DNA of 64,000 nt from assembly GCF_040954645.1 (NCBI RefSeq), contig NC_092808.1, positions 13,073,883 through 13,137,882 on the forward strand, read 5' to 3'. Numbering within the stretch: position 1 is the stretch's first letter; the number at the start of each line of letters is the position of its first letter. The position numbers and the translations under genes were made by a program. This stretch comes from Diabrotica undecimpunctata. Lineage: Eukaryota > Arthropoda > Insecta > Coleoptera > Chrysomelidae. Positions 1 through 11,227 of the stretch are shown piece after piece. The notes under the pieces are model-generated. The model was given only the letters and a program-made list of their open reading frames with translations, was not told the DNA's origin and searched no databases.

Positions 1-1
1 C

Positions 2-1024
2 CTTTGTAATCTAGGTATACCTAAGAAATACATCAGCCTCATAAAAATGACGTTGCAGGGTTCAAAAGCCGCAGTCAAAGTAGATAGAGAACTGATTCCC
101 CTGTTTAACATCAACATGGAAGTAAGACAGGGAGATGCCCTATTAACCATGCTATTCAACCTAGTTCTTGAGGCAGTCATCATAAAAACCAATATAACCG
201 GCCATATAAACACCAAATCAGTACAAATTACTGCATATGCAGACGATGTAGCCATCATTAGTAGGAATAAGCCACGACTAATGGAAGTGTTCAAACAAAT
301 TGATCCTGAAGCAAGAAAAAGAGGTCTCAAAATAAACGAAGCAAAAACGAAGTATATGACAGTCAAAAGAATAGCTGACAATGAAAATAATATCACAATA
401 GACAACGATACTATCGAACGAGTGGATGCCTTTACATATCTCGGCACAGAAATCAATCAGAAGAACTCCGTAAGTAGCGAAATGAATGCACGTATTTCCA
501 GCGGGAATCGTACATACTATGCTAATAAAAGATTGATGACATCGAAATTATTAGACAAAAGAACCAAAATGACTATCTACAGAACACTGATTAGACCCGT
601 AGTAACCTATGGATGTGAAACTTGGGTAATGACGAAAAAAGACGAAGCCCAACTCAGGACATTCGAGAGAAAAATACTGAGGAAAGTATATGGCCCGGTA
701 CAAGAGGAAGATGCCACATGGAGAATCAGGAGAAACGACGAGGTTAATGAGTTAAATGAAGGTTATGACATTGTAAGATTTGTGAAAAGTCAAAGACTGT
801 CATGGCTGGGACATGTGCAGAGACAAAACGATGCAAAAACAACAAAGAAAATGTTACAATGGAAGCCCATAGGAAGGCGAAAAAAAGGAAGGCCCAGAAC
901 GAGATGGTTGGATGACGTGGAAGACGACCTGAAAACAATGAACATAAGACAATGGAGAAGGGCACACGAGAGATTTGAATGGAAGGACATAGCCAGACAG
1001 GCAAAGACCCATCCAGGGTTATGA
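2..1024 (+). CDS. Non-LTR retrotransposon RT, C-terminal part (runs in from left edge)
   Basis: The frame is already open at base 2, so the methionine at 47 is internal and the element begins outside the window. It carries the RT palm motif VRQGDALLTMLFN, the catalytic box AYADDVAIIS (YADD at about residues 64-67 counted from base 47), the thumb motif FTYLGTEINQ, the VVTYGCETW segment, LSWLGHVQRQ and the basic tail KKGRPRTRWLDDV. That order is typical of insect non-LTR retrotransposon ORFs lacking RNase H (RTE-like; exact clade uncertain). No internal stop is present, so this is one of the younger copies. The stop at 1022-1024 is followed at once by a short (GAA)n run at 1032-1046, the kind of simple-repeat 3' tail such elements leave. 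Seen: motifs, tail. Inferred: clade. Confidence 0.88.
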   Translation, partial: LCNLGIPKKYISLIKMTLQGSKAAVKVDRELIPLFNINMEVRQGDALLTMLFNLVLEAVIIKTNITGHINTKSVQITAYADDVAIISRNKPRLMEVFKQIDPEARKRGLKINEAKTKYMTVKRIADNENNITIDNDTIERVDAFTYLGTEINQKNSVSSEMNARISSGNRTYYANKRLMTSKLLDKRTKMTIYRTLIRPVVTYGCETWVMTKKDEAQLRTFERKILRKVYGPVQEEDATWRIRRNDEVNELNEGYDIVRFVKSQRLSWLGHVQRQNDAKTTKKMLQWKPIGRRKKGRPRTRWLDDVEDDLKTMNIRQWRRAHERFEWKDIARQAKTHPGL

Positions 1025-1099
1025 TGCCAAAAGAAGAAGAAGAAACGACGTATTTGATTTGCATCTCGTACAATTAGTAGATTATATGAGTCACCTTCT

Positions 1100-1395
1100 C
1101 CAATTTCTTGCCATATTATAACTATGATATCGACGTCTTCTGCAAACGCTAGTATTTGTATACTTTTTTGTTATTATTGTCCCTTCTGTGTTGAGCTCTG
1201 AACCTCTGATTATTTTCTCTAATGCGATGTGAAATAGAACCTAGGTTAAGGCATCCCCTTGTCGTAAGCATTTTCTGACATGCATTGTATCTGTTAGGTC
1301 GTTTTGAATTCCAATTTTGCTCCATTTTGTAAGTGTTTTTGTCTGCTTTAGTGTTGTTTTTGCAAGTTGGTAGACTCATCCTCTTTCGCAGAAAT
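1100..1395 (-). pseudogene. RT palm-domain remnant (non-LTR)
   Basis: Reading the minus strand gives, across frame changes, a segment like IGIQNDLTDT, then LRQGDALT followed by a stop and VLFHIALEKIIRGSELN, and then LAFAEDVDIIV in place of the YADD box. This is the RT stretch from just before motif B to the catalytic motif. The second aspartate neighbourhood reads FAED instead of YADD, so the copy is dead even apart from its stops. It sits just downstream of the first element but on the opposite strand and is far more decayed. Same general family as the fragment at 3170-3880. Confidence 0.6.
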
Positions 1396-2097
1396 TATTT
1401 ATAGCGGTGTTAACTGTAAAACAAGAATTGTTGTATGTCAGAACGTCAAGAAGCTTTACAAGCGTCAAAAATTTTCTCTCGTAGCGTAATTATGTATGTA
1501 ATAATACGGAATATGTAATATTTCGGATTCTCAGTGAGACACTCATGTGTATTCCATCTTAGTTAGGAATGTGTTTAGCGAATATACTAGAAACATTAAA
1601 GGCTACACAACTTTGTTGATAATTATAGAGAACCACAGTGGTTCCTGCATGTATAATTATACATAAAAAGTGGTGCCTTTAACCTGGTACACTACAATTA
1701 AAGGAATTATGGCAAAATTATGTACATAGGATCGAACTAAAATATAATGCGTATTTCTGTTTTTTTTTTTTAGATATAATAACAGTATCCAATTTGGATA
1801 TTTAATACTGGTTTGACTCTGATAAAAAAAATCTAGTAGGTTGTGTATTATAAATGCCGGAGATAATTATTAATTGTTACAGCTTGATAATTTTTAATTA
1901 TTCATGAGAAATTCGATAGGTTGGCGATGACGTCAATATGTACAAGGTGGAAACTCATACAGAATTTGTGTGTACACAGTTTTTTATAGCAGGATTATGT
2001 TTTATTTCACTAAAAGAATATACTTTCTATATGATAAATTAAAATAAAGATCGAGAAATTAATGGGAGAGCGAGAGGTGGAACTCAACCTTAGAAAC
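1396..2097. other. AT-rich spacer, nothing recognised
   Basis: No supported reading frame, RNA gene or clear repeat structure was seen in about 700 bases. A short T-run is present near 1762. Confidence 0.5.
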
Positions 2098-2665
2098 TCT
2101 TCTTCTTCTTATAGTGCCGTGCACCTATAGTGCGTTGGCGAATTATCTTAAGGCCAGACGTCTGTCTTTTGCGGCATGCAAAAGATCGCCAGTGTTATTT
2201 ATGCCTGTCCAGTTCTTTATGTTCTGTAGCCACGAAATTTGTTTGCGACCTACTCCTCTCTTGCCTTCAATCTTTCCCTGGATGATTAGTTGAGGGATTG
2301 CGTATTTTTTTCTCTCAGAATATAGCCGAGGTATCCAATTTTTCGTACCTTGATCAAATTGAGTAGTTCTCTCTCAGTATTTGCCTTTCTTAAGATTTCC
2401 TCGTTTCTCATCCTATTTGTCCATGTTATGCGGAACATTCTTCGCGACGTCCACAATTCGAAGGCCTCCAACTTATTAATGGAAGGTATTCTTAACGTCC
2501 ATGTTTCCATGCCGTATAACAATATGGACCATACATAGCATTTAACCATCCTGTAGCGGAGATTGAAGGTAAGATCGCGGTTAAATAGTAGCGGTTTAAA
2601 TTTGATAAAAGCTTCTCTTGTCTATAAATTCTACCTATATCTTTTTCATCTGAATTCAGAGAACT
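2098..2665 (-). pseudogene. RT C-terminal remnant with (GAA)n 3' tail
   Basis: On the minus strand the segment reads AFIKFKPLLFNRDL, then VKCYVWSILLYGMETWTL, ELWTSRRMFRITW, KIGYLGYILR and, after a frameshift in the T-run near 2305, IIQGKIEGKRGVGRKQ. This is the C-terminal part of a non-LTR ORF of the lineage with the QGKIEGKR tail. A second frameshift near 2610 separates the upstream DEKDIGRIYR segment. The 3' end is marked by the CTT-rich stretch at 2098-2110, which is (GAA)n on the coding strand. The copy is 5'-truncated and inactive. The fragments at 17725-18800 and 35636-35945 share the same tail and probably the same family. Confidence 0.75.
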
Positions 2666-3010
2666 AACCCAACTCACAGAACCCCAAATCCAACCCGAGC
2701 TGAGCATGCTCCAGGCAGCCCTGACACAGGCGGTAACAGCGCTGACGATGGCGCAAGCCAAGCCAGAACAGCCAGACCCACCGACAGCGACGACCAGCCC
2801 GAATTTCTTAACAACAACTGGCCTGAACCCTATCCAGTCCAGATGGCAACAGACACTTCAAAAATTCACCGGTGAAGAATACGAAAGCCCAGAAGAATTT
2901 ATCTAGATAACGGTAATCCTATGTCGGTGAGATGGGTGAAGAGGAGAGGCACTGGACAGCCTATCTTCTAGAGGAAGCACTTCGCTGCCGGCGAAGCAGT
3001 CGCATGGCGG
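2655..3010 (+). pseudogene. Possible LTR-retrotransposon gag fragment
   Basis: This GC-richer patch encodes an acidic Gln/Pro/Thr-rich stretch (from 2706) ending in WQQTLQKFTGEEYESPEEFI, then a stop. In another frame from 2932 it reads GEEERHWTAYLLEEALRC. The spacing and wording resemble the N-terminal retroviral-type gag region of Gypsy-like LTR retrotransposons, where a K-F-x-G segment is followed by an acidic LLEEALR helix. No LTR, zinc knuckle, protease or polymerase was found alongside. The call rests on weak resemblance and base composition unlike the flanks. Confidence 0.3.
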
Positions 3011-3169
3011 AAATCCATGCGACCATGGATTTCTGTTTTTATTTTCTCATAATTTTATCATTCTTGAATATCTCGTTTGCCCATCTTCAACTATTTCCCC
3101 ACTGCTCAGTACACCCAATTCTATATAATAGACACCCTAATAGTAGTACTTTTTATAATCATTTCATTA

Positions 3170-3880
3170 TTCAAAGATATCATTGTATTTGGATTAGAAA
3201 CTTATCGTCAAATGGAAGTTTGTCAGGTTCCTGGTATATTCTATAAAGTACGAAGTTGTATCGTCTTCTCCACACTCCATTGTAATTCACTGCTCCATAG
3301 ATTCGCCTTAGTATTTTTCTTCCGAAATTTCTTTACATATTTTCATTATTTTTTGTTAGAGTCCACGTCTCTGAACCTTATGTTAGGACTGGACATATCA
3401 TTGTTTTGTAGTGTTTTATTTTTGTATTTCTCGATATAATTGTGGATTTAAGGAGGAGATTGAGCCCAAAATAGCATCTGTTGGCCGTGAAAATTCTGCG
3501 GTTTATCTCTGCGGTAGTATTATTTTCAGTGTTAAGGAGCGCTCCCAGGTATACAAATTCGTTCACTGCTTCAATGACGTCGTTTTCTATAACAAGTGGT
3601 TGTAGGATTTGTGGTTGCGTGCTTATTTTCATATACCTCGTTTTGTTGGTTTTAATTATTAAACCCATTTTTATAGCTGATATTTTAATGCTATATACGT
3701 CTCTCGTACAGCGTTTTTCGTTCTCCCAACAATATTGATATCATCAGCATAGGCCACTGATTTATTATAATATTGAACCAGTCGTTGTGATTTGTGACAT
3801 ACGTATTACTTTTTCCAGAACCAGATTGAATAATATACAGGAGAGAGATTTTGGAAACCATCCTACGGTATGAAAGGGAT
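3170..3880 (-). pseudogene. RT palm-to-thumb remnant (non-LTR)
   Basis: Read on the minus strand in shifting frames, this contains a FNLVLEKVIR-like segment, YADDINIVGRTK (complement of 3735-3753), MGLIIKTNKTRYMKI, EFVYLGALLNTENN with EINRRIFTANRCYFGLNLLLKS, and a decayed ERKILRRIYGA/VWRRRYN-like stretch near 3250-3330. These are consecutive parts of one non-LTR RT, broken by at least three frameshifts and stops. Family wording matches the fragment at 23262-23792 (NKCYFGL, FERRILRRIFG, VWRRRYN), which is oriented the other way. The YADD motif itself survives. Confidence 0.75.
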
Positions 3881-3889
3881 TTGATTATT

Positions 3890-5235
3890 GACGCGTATTT
3901 CCTCTAATATCCTCTTGATTTAAATTCTTTTCTTTTGGAGCGTTCTTTTAAGGTCTGTAAATTATCTATTAATGTACTTTTACATAGCGTTTCAGACACC
4001 TTACGTTTCCGTTCAGTATATTCGAAAACAATAATTTACTGATGCTGACGGCTAGGTAACGAGTCGTAACCGGTTGGTACGAATAATGTGAATTAGGGGT
4101 CCGACGTTTTCCCCTCGTTGTTTATTTAGGTATTTGTTTGATTTTTGATTTTGATAGACTATTCAAAAAAAAATTTTCAAGGTTATTTTGTCATTTATGC
4201 ATGAGTTATGATTGCTTTGTGACAATTAAACACGGAAGCGATAAGCAATTAGGACTTTTGCACTGAAGTGATACCTCTTCTTTTTTAAAAAATACTGTTT
4301 GGTTTGATATTTACAGTTTGATAGTACAAGTTAAAATGGATTTCAAAAAATTACGTAAACTCGTACGTGGTGAAGAAATTTTATATAACTGCAATGATAA
4401 ATGCTATCATGATGTAAATAAAAAAAAATATTTGGAAAAGCGAGAACTCATCTTCACCGCACCAAACTGAAACGTCCTATGTATGGACGCGCAGTCCGAT
4501 TGCTGGACCGGAAACGCTACCTGCCGGAAACTATACGTGCATGATAATATGTCGCGACCTTTATAATCATTTATTTTGTTTCTATACAACACGTTTTGAA
4601 CAAGTGTTACTCTGTTTCCGACGAAGCATAATCCTAATAATACATATCAAACCATTTACTTGCTTGAAGAGCATTTTTCTCAACAGGAGGCAATGCTTTA
4701 TCGACTCACAAACTTCAGACTTTCTCATAGTTTTTAAAATTGCAAAAGTAGCATCACTTATATTCCTGTAACTTATAAATTAATAGTCCGACTTGGTACA
4801 AATTTTGACAGGTGACATTTGAAGTTTAGTACTTTCTAAATCATATGCTTTTGTCATTGGTGCCAGAACTGGGGTTTTCTGCTTGATATGGCCTTTTTTG
4901 AAAGACGTTGGTTGTTATAAGTGGTCATAGTGTAGCTGGCTTATTGCTGTACTGTATACATACTGTCCTGGATTGGCTTATTGTACATTTTCATTCGTGT
5001 AATCTTCTGGTTCAGGTTTTTAGTATAAAGACTACTTACGTAGCTGAAACTTACTGCTTTACGTATACGGTGGGGATCAGCTAAATCAAAAATTGAAAAA
5101 TTTCTAATGTCTGTGTTAGGAATGGAACCTGTGCTGTTCAGTTTGGTAAGACAGTACAATAGTCTACAGCCGCTACTTTGATGAAGGCTTAGTTGCAGTA
5201 ATTTTATTTATTATTGAATATTATGTAACAACGAA
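3890..5235. other. Spacer without recognised gene
   Basis: About 1.3 kb of AT-rich sequence. Short open frames here (for example 4541-4771 on plus and 4941-5159 on minus) have no recognisable motif and look like chance. A slightly GC-richer patch at 4440-4550 could not be identified. Confidence 0.45.
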
Positions 5236-5299
5236 GTATACAATAATTACACTTGCAGCTGACACTTGTATACAATAATTACACTTGCAGCTGACACTT
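5236..5299. repeat. Exact tandem duplication, 2 x 32 bp
   Basis: The 32-base unit beginning GTATACAATAATTACACTTG is present twice with no mismatch and no spacer (5236-5267, 5268-5299). Its perfection suggests a recent slippage or repair duplication, or an assembly artefact. Confidence 0.9.
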
Positions 5300-5628
5300 G
5301 TACCATAAACAGTTTATTAAATAATATTTGCGCATATAACGTATACAGAAGGGAAATAAAACAAATGTTAAATTATGTACATCTATTGTAAAGAAAATAC
5401 ACGGTTTTCGTATAATTTAATGAACAGTCAGGTTCATTAGACATAATTTTGTGACATTTTGGAACTTTAAACAACAATAAGGCTTTTAAATATAATATAT
5501 ATATTATGTTTATAAATTAAAACAAGCTTTGAACAAAAATTAATTCATCACATTACCCAAAAAACACGTCTACAAAATATATTTCTACAATTACATTTGT
5601 AGTCTAAATTGTGAGGCCGTTCACATAT

Positions 5629-7510
5629 GAAAAATGTTTCTGATTCGGTTTCTTTGCACATACCTGTTCAAAAATGGCTTATTCAAACAAATCTGAAGGA
5701 TGCCAGGCAAAATGTTTGGACAGAAATTATTTAAACAAATTCCAAAAACCTCCTTTTTTGCTCCGAAACACATTTTTTAGGTTTTCTTTGGTTATTTTAA
5801 AAAAAAAGGTGTGACAATTTTTCTCAAAAGTTGATAGTTTTCGACTTATAAGCGATTTAAAATCCGAAAAATGATAAAATACGCGAGGCTTCAATTCTCA
5901 ATGTAAATTATTATTTTTGAGGTTGTCAAGTAATAAAATTGAAGTTTAAATATTCAATTTCAAAATTCTTTTTTCAAATTTTTTCAATTTAGAGACCGTT
6001 GTTTTATAATTGTTAATTATGCGCGTACACTTAATTAAAAAACGGCGCGTCGCACTATAATATGAGAAAATTACGTTTTTATGTTTGATTTAGAAAAGGC
6101 ACTTTCTTTTCCAAAATTAAGTGTGTTACAAACTGAACATGTATGGTTACAACTTGGTCGTTCATAGTTTTAATGATAATAGGGGTTGTATGTACATAAG
6201 GAATGAACTAAGGGCTCTAGTGGGTCCCAGGAAATAGCAGCATGCCTTGTAAAGCACCTTAAGCAAAATTCTTCTAAACATAAACACATAATCATGTATT
6301 CTGATTGTTGTATAGGGCAGAAACGAAATATACAGTTATCCTTAGCTCTCCAGAAACTTGTACAAGAACCTGACATGAAAGTTGATTATATTGATCACAA
6401 ATTTCTTGTGACAGGACACAGTTATCTTCCAAATAATGCTGATTTTGGTGTCATTGAAAAAAAAGCAAAAAAGAAAGAATGTATTTATGGTCCAAATAAC
6501 TGGGTTGATATTGTAAAAAATGCTAAAAACAAAAGTCCGTTTCTGGTCACTGAAATGAAGAGTTTTTATCAACAAAAAAATTTGCGGATTGTATTACCAA
6601 CAGAAAAATTAATATAAATGCTCAAACAGTGAACTGATTACAAATAAAATGGTTAGGGTACAGCAAACATAAACCAAACTCTATATTTTATAAACAAACA
6701 TTGCAGGAATCATTTGAATTCGATGAAAAGATTAAAAAAAACATATGATTGATCTCTTGAAACTTATTCCACCACATTATCACTGATTCTACAAAAAGTT
6801 GCCAACAATAAATCAAACGGCAGCTTCATCAGCAAGAGCAAATGATTCAGAATTATCAGATGCTGAAGAATATATCGATTAAACAATATGTACTCAGTTA
6901 TGTTGTTTTATTCCGTATGGCTGTTTAAGGTAAGTCATGAGAATATTTAATTGTTTTTTATTTTCGGTGGACATTTCACGTAAGTCGATATTTTTGGTAA
7001 AAAGTTGTATTTTTCAAAAAGAATGAAAGTTTTTTAATTTCCTTGTTTGTATTTATTAAATACATTTAAAATACACTTTAAAGATTCATTGACTTACACC
7101 GATTGATTTCTGAGGCATCGATATGGTGCGTCTATATCGCAAATGTTAATAATACATTTGGAAATTGATTATTAACCTTTTTTAAATAACTAAAAGATTA
7201 AGTTATTAATTATTTATGGTTTATTATAATTGATTTTTGCCGTAAATTTAAAGTGAAAATTATAGAACATATAAAAATTAATGAAATTACAAAATTTTAA
7301 TAATAAACGTCAACTATTTGGGATGCGAAAGATACGCACTAACTGACAACTTTAGCGACAAATGACAACAGGCCTTTTTTGTTTAACATATTCAAAAAAA
7401 TTGTTTAAACAATTTCTATGAAAAAAATCGCCAGGCACCCTTCTAATTTGTTTAAAGTGGACATTTTTGGAAAGGAATTCGCAAATAAACGGAATCAGAA
7501 ATATTCTTGC
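5629..7510 (+). mobile_element. DNA element with ~110-bp terminal inverted repeats around a DUF7869-like remnant
   Basis: The segment at 5629-5742 is matched in inverted orientation at 7398-7510. Shared blocks include the complement of TTTCTGATTCGGTTT, GCCAGGCA and ATTTAAACAAAT. Similarity fades outside both outer limits, which is how TIRs behave. Between the arms lies the coding remnant at 6081-6882, on the plus strand. I could not find a convincing target-site duplication next to the arms, so exact ends are uncertain by a few bases. The coding remnant covers only the C-terminal part of its family, so this is an internally deleted, non-autonomous copy. Confidence 0.6.
6081..6882 (+). pseudogene. 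DUF7869-like protein, C-terminal remnant
   Basis: In order on the plus strand, allowing frameshifts: MFDLEKALSFPKLSV (6081), a YNLVVHSF segment, GSQEIAACLVKHLKQ, then an open stretch from 6294 with YSDCCIGQKRN, YIDHKFLVTGHSYLPNN, DFGVIEKKAKK and YGPNNWVDIVKNAKNKSPF. Further on come LGYSK-like wording and LLKLIPPHYH, a stop, FYKKLP and a final acidic tail ending at 6882. This is the domain order I associate with DUF7869 proteins, which are abundant in insect genomes, have no established function and look transposon-borne. The conserved D-x-C-x-G-Q-x-R-N and GH(S) segments are present. At least two frameshifts and two stops make it a pseudogene. Its position between inverted repeats supports a transposase-like origin. 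Confidence 0.6.
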
Positions 7511-7701
7511 CAAATTAATAATTTTATTAAAACTACTACTAATTACGGATTGAATTTGTTACTGATAATTTTAATAGATAATAATTACTTTCATAATATA
7601 AAATAGGTAAGAATGATAACAAATATACATTTTTTTGGATATAACATAAATATTCTATTTAATTTTTTTAAATAAATGTTGCTAATTTTTTATTATTACG
7701 G

Positions 7702-7702
<1 letters not shown>

Positions 7703-7757
<55 letters not shown>
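7703..7757. repeat. (TA)n microsatellite
   Basis: About 55 bases of uninterrupted TA dinucleotide, breaking down at its right end. Confidence 0.95.
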
Positions 7758-7764
<7 letters not shown>

Positions 7765-7921
7765 CTCCAAGGATTTATCAAAAACAAATCAAAAATCTTG
7801 TGTATATCGTTAAAAAATTACACTAACGGCGAGGTTGAGTCTGAGTGACTCCAAATAATGTAGCCTTTTCCACCCTTTTCAAAATTTATAACATAGCCAC
7901 ACCCAGACTCAGCTTAATCTT

Positions 7922-7946
7922 AACTCATGAAGTGACTTCATGAGTT
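7922..7946. repeat. Perfect 12-bp inverted repeat with 1-nt centre
   Basis: AACTCATGAAGT and its complement ACTTCATGAGTT are separated by a single G. No element end could be attached to it. Confidence 0.85.
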
Positions 7947-9639
7947 TTCAGCTCTATCAGATCATCATCATTGAAAACTCGAGTGTTTGCATAAAGTATT
8001 TCACAAAACTGTATAAAATTATTTAAATTACATTTTAGAGATTAAAAAAATTAAAATTATAACGACACAATTCCGATGTAATTAGATTTTAACTGAAAGG
8101 TAACATATCGGCCTTTACTCGAAACACTGCCTACGTGTGGGACCCATAAAGGTCACTAGCTAACTTAGCTGCAATCACTGAGAACTGTCTCATTTTGGGT
8201 TAAGATGACAGTGATAAGTGACTTGACAGCGAAATAATTACTTCTGTAGATTCTACCAATTTACAAATTAGACACAAGAAAAAAAAGGTATGTACTATAG
8301 AAAAGAAAGGGCTGTACTTATAAGATTCTGAAGAAAGGAAGTAGGCAAAGTATTATTAAAACAGAGCATGAGAGACAGGGAATGGAACGATATAATAAAT
8401 GGCAAAGGTTGAGCGAAGGAATGCAGGGAAAACTGTAATGTTCTTGGATATAGAGGTGCTCAGGATTAATTTTATCTGTATAAAATTTTCACTATACTTA
8501 GGACATATATGTGTTTGTTTATTTTAAGAGTGTTCCTAGGTAAAAGCCATTAGGAATTCAACATTTCTGGAGCGATGACAGTTTCTGTGAGTCCATACTG
8601 AAGCCATTTTATTGTTGCTTCCTTTCGACAGAAAAGATTGAAGTGTCTATAATAAATTTTACGTCTTTCCTGTATATAAGAAATAGAGAACAAGAAGTGA
8701 TGATTTTCCACTGACTTCAGTAAATGGTCATCTGCATATCATCAGCAACATATTTTTCACAAAACGATCTTAAGATCTTCATCAATAAAATGTTTGACAA
8801 TAGTACACTCAAAAAGTATCGTAATGGTTGTATATGAAACGTACAAAAAATTCTCTATAAAAAATTGTTGAATAATTTACATTTTTTCTTTAATATGCAT
8901 TTTTAAAAAGTAATATATCTGAAAAGTATAGACATTTAATCTTTTGCTAATAAAATGCTCGCCTCAATGCAAGAACTAGGTATCTCCAAATTTTTTTCAG
9001 TTTTCAATTGTTTTCAATTAAGAAATATGAGACGTCTTCGAACCTAGTCATTAGTGTAGTAGTACTATTCATTAACTACCTTCATGAATATCAAGTACTA
9101 ATAAGTGACAATTTGTTTAATTACTATGTAATTGCAGAAAATGCACACAAAATTCTTTAGAACCGTCTTCAAAACAGCTATGAAAACATCGATGTAAAGT
9201 TTTCTGGTAGATCTAGCCTTTTTATTAATTAGAAAGTGCTAAATCTGCTTCTTTCTGCTAGACTTGTTGATTGAACATGAAATACACTCTCTCACACACG
9301 CATACACATGCCCAAACACAAAATACACATACGCACACCATGCTCAATCGACAACTCACAAGAAAGTGGAACCACAACTGACTCATCATACGATCTGGCC
9401 AAGTCTGGACGCTTATAGCCTTATTACAGTATAGGCGAGTTGCCCCACAAACGCCCATATGACTAAAATTAATAAGCCAAAAAAAGATATAGATTTAGAG
9501 CGAGGAGGTAGAAGAGAAGAGGACTCAGAAATAATGTATTTTTATAAGTAAACAAAAAGTATATATGTAAAGGAAAAGGGCAGAGGGGTGACCTCGGTTG
9601 CAAGACTATCTTTGTTCCAAATAAGATCTTAAAGAGCCC

Positions 9640-9960
9640 AACATCAGGAGCCTACAGACGAACCTTTAGCATAGTACTCTACACCTACAGAACTGAAAAG
9701 ATTCGAGGTCGCCTTGATGCACGAGCCTTGGGTATATCAGCGACAAATAAAGGATCCATCGGGTGTTGACAGAGAGCTTTATAAATGTAGTAGATCTGTC
9801 AAAGTTCCGAGGATTTGTACTTTATGGAAAATGTCCAATAAACCAATTGGCGTATGAATAGATGTCGTCCCGAGAAGGAAAAAGATTTATGGAAAAGAGC
9901 TGATATAAAAGTTCTTAAAAGTCATTTATTGCAAAGCAACTGCTCGATTAATCAACCAAA
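9640..9960 (+). pseudogene. Possible non-LTR endonuclease-domain remnant
   Basis: The frame through 9696 reads RFEVALMHEPWVYQ, then GVDRELYKCSRS and VPRICTLW before a stop at 9855-9857. The ALMHEPW motif recalls the A-L-(I/L)-Q-E-P-W signature of the apurinic-like endonuclease of Jockey/R1-type non-LTR elements, where a glycine-rich loop and a P-R-A-x-I segment follow at about this spacing. Downstream, RLINQMLYARR could belong to the same element. No RT is attached, and only one signature motif supports the call. Confidence 0.35.
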
Positions 9961-11141
9961 TGTTGTATGCTAGGAGATTCCAGGTTGTTAAGGGCGATGC
10001 AATGAGTACGGAAAGAAAACTGAATATTTATAAACGACACGGTGAACAGTAGCTGTCAAGCTTAAAACGAGAAATGATTAACCATAAGATCACCAAAAAT
10101 TTGGGAATCTCTAGTTACTAATTTGTAATGCTCAGCCATGGGATTGGTGTATCCTGTGGCGAAATACTGTGCCAATATCCGATTTCTTAATATAGTCGTA
10201 GTACCATATATTGTAGAACGCTTTAAATGAGGCAAAGTTTGATTCCTGCGGTCGGCATCAGACCGGATGTCGTTTTAATAAGATAAGCGTTTTGGTTTGG
10301 AAGCAGTTCGTTAGTTAATATGCTGTTTGCTGTAATTTAATTGTTTTGAATAGTGATGTAGCAGTTCGTTAGTAGAGTGTGGGGTCTTGTTTGCTGTACG
10401 GAAGAATACTGAAGAAGTAGAAGATTCCTTGTTAATTGTTGTGTTGTGCAATTAATATTTCGATAAATTACAAGCGTAATAATGAAAAGAAATTTAAAAA
10501 AGTTTTAAAAATGTTTTGTATTTTTGAAATAAATAAAAAAGAGCAGAGACATGCTTGCATTTTTTTGCTTTATTTTATATATAATAATTCTACCAATAAC
10601 AAGAGCAATTACAAGAGCTATTTTACATCAGTTATCAAAGCAAGCATGCGGTAAGAGGGAGAGTCCCTAAGGTGAAATGTAAATAAAAATAGTCAAAATT
10701 AATTTTAGCACATACGACATGCCCTGCTTTAACCCTATATACCTTAGTAAAAAATAAATATTTTTAATTACATATTTAATTACCAGAACAACCAGCCGCC
10801 GCACTATATTTTAGAGTAAAACTATGAAAACTTACAAACCTGAGCGTTCTACTACATGTCTTACCGCAACTATACCAAGCATATGGATCACTGAGATGCA
10901 TCCCACTTTAATTTATACCCATTTTTACAGGAATAGCCAAATCTGACAAGAGCAGAAAGGATACTATTTTGCTTCAAACTATAAGACATGAGTGATATTA
11001 AATAAAATTAGGCACGATAGATAGGATAGGCTGTTTATGCTTCGTAGATAACACTAAAGTGTTCGACGGCGTAGGTGGAGTAGGCTACGGTGGGTTTTAG
11101 AAAATAAGGGACTTCTACTTCTTCAAATCCTATATTATATA
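9961..11141. other. Spacer, nothing recognised
   Basis: About 1.2 kb without motif-bearing frames. A partial direct repeat built on GCAGTTCGTTAGT occurs at about 10302 and 10361. Confidence 0.4.
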
Positions 11142-11154
11142 TACATCATATGTA

Positions 11155-11212
<58 letters not shown>

Positions 11213-11227
11213 TACATATATTATGTA
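11142..11227. repeat. Inverted repeat enclosing (TA)n, cruciform-forming
   Basis: TACATCATATGTAGGAT at 11142-11158 is mirrored by ATCCTACATATATTATGTA at 11209-11227, with an uninterrupted TA run between them. Since (TA)n is itself self-complementary, the whole 86 bases can fold into one hairpin. Confidence 0.85.

Larger units (their letters stand above)
7511..9630. other. Spacer; microsatellite, palindrome, CA-rich patch
   Basis: Apart from the TA run, a perfect 25-base palindrome (7922-7946) and a CA-rich patch at 9290-9345, no gene or element could be recognised in about 2.1 kb. Confidence 0.45.

Noticed and set aside
8710..8770. Minus-strand VADDM word resembling an RT catalytic box
   Set aside because: No other RT motif on either side; single four-residue match in AT-rich DNA.
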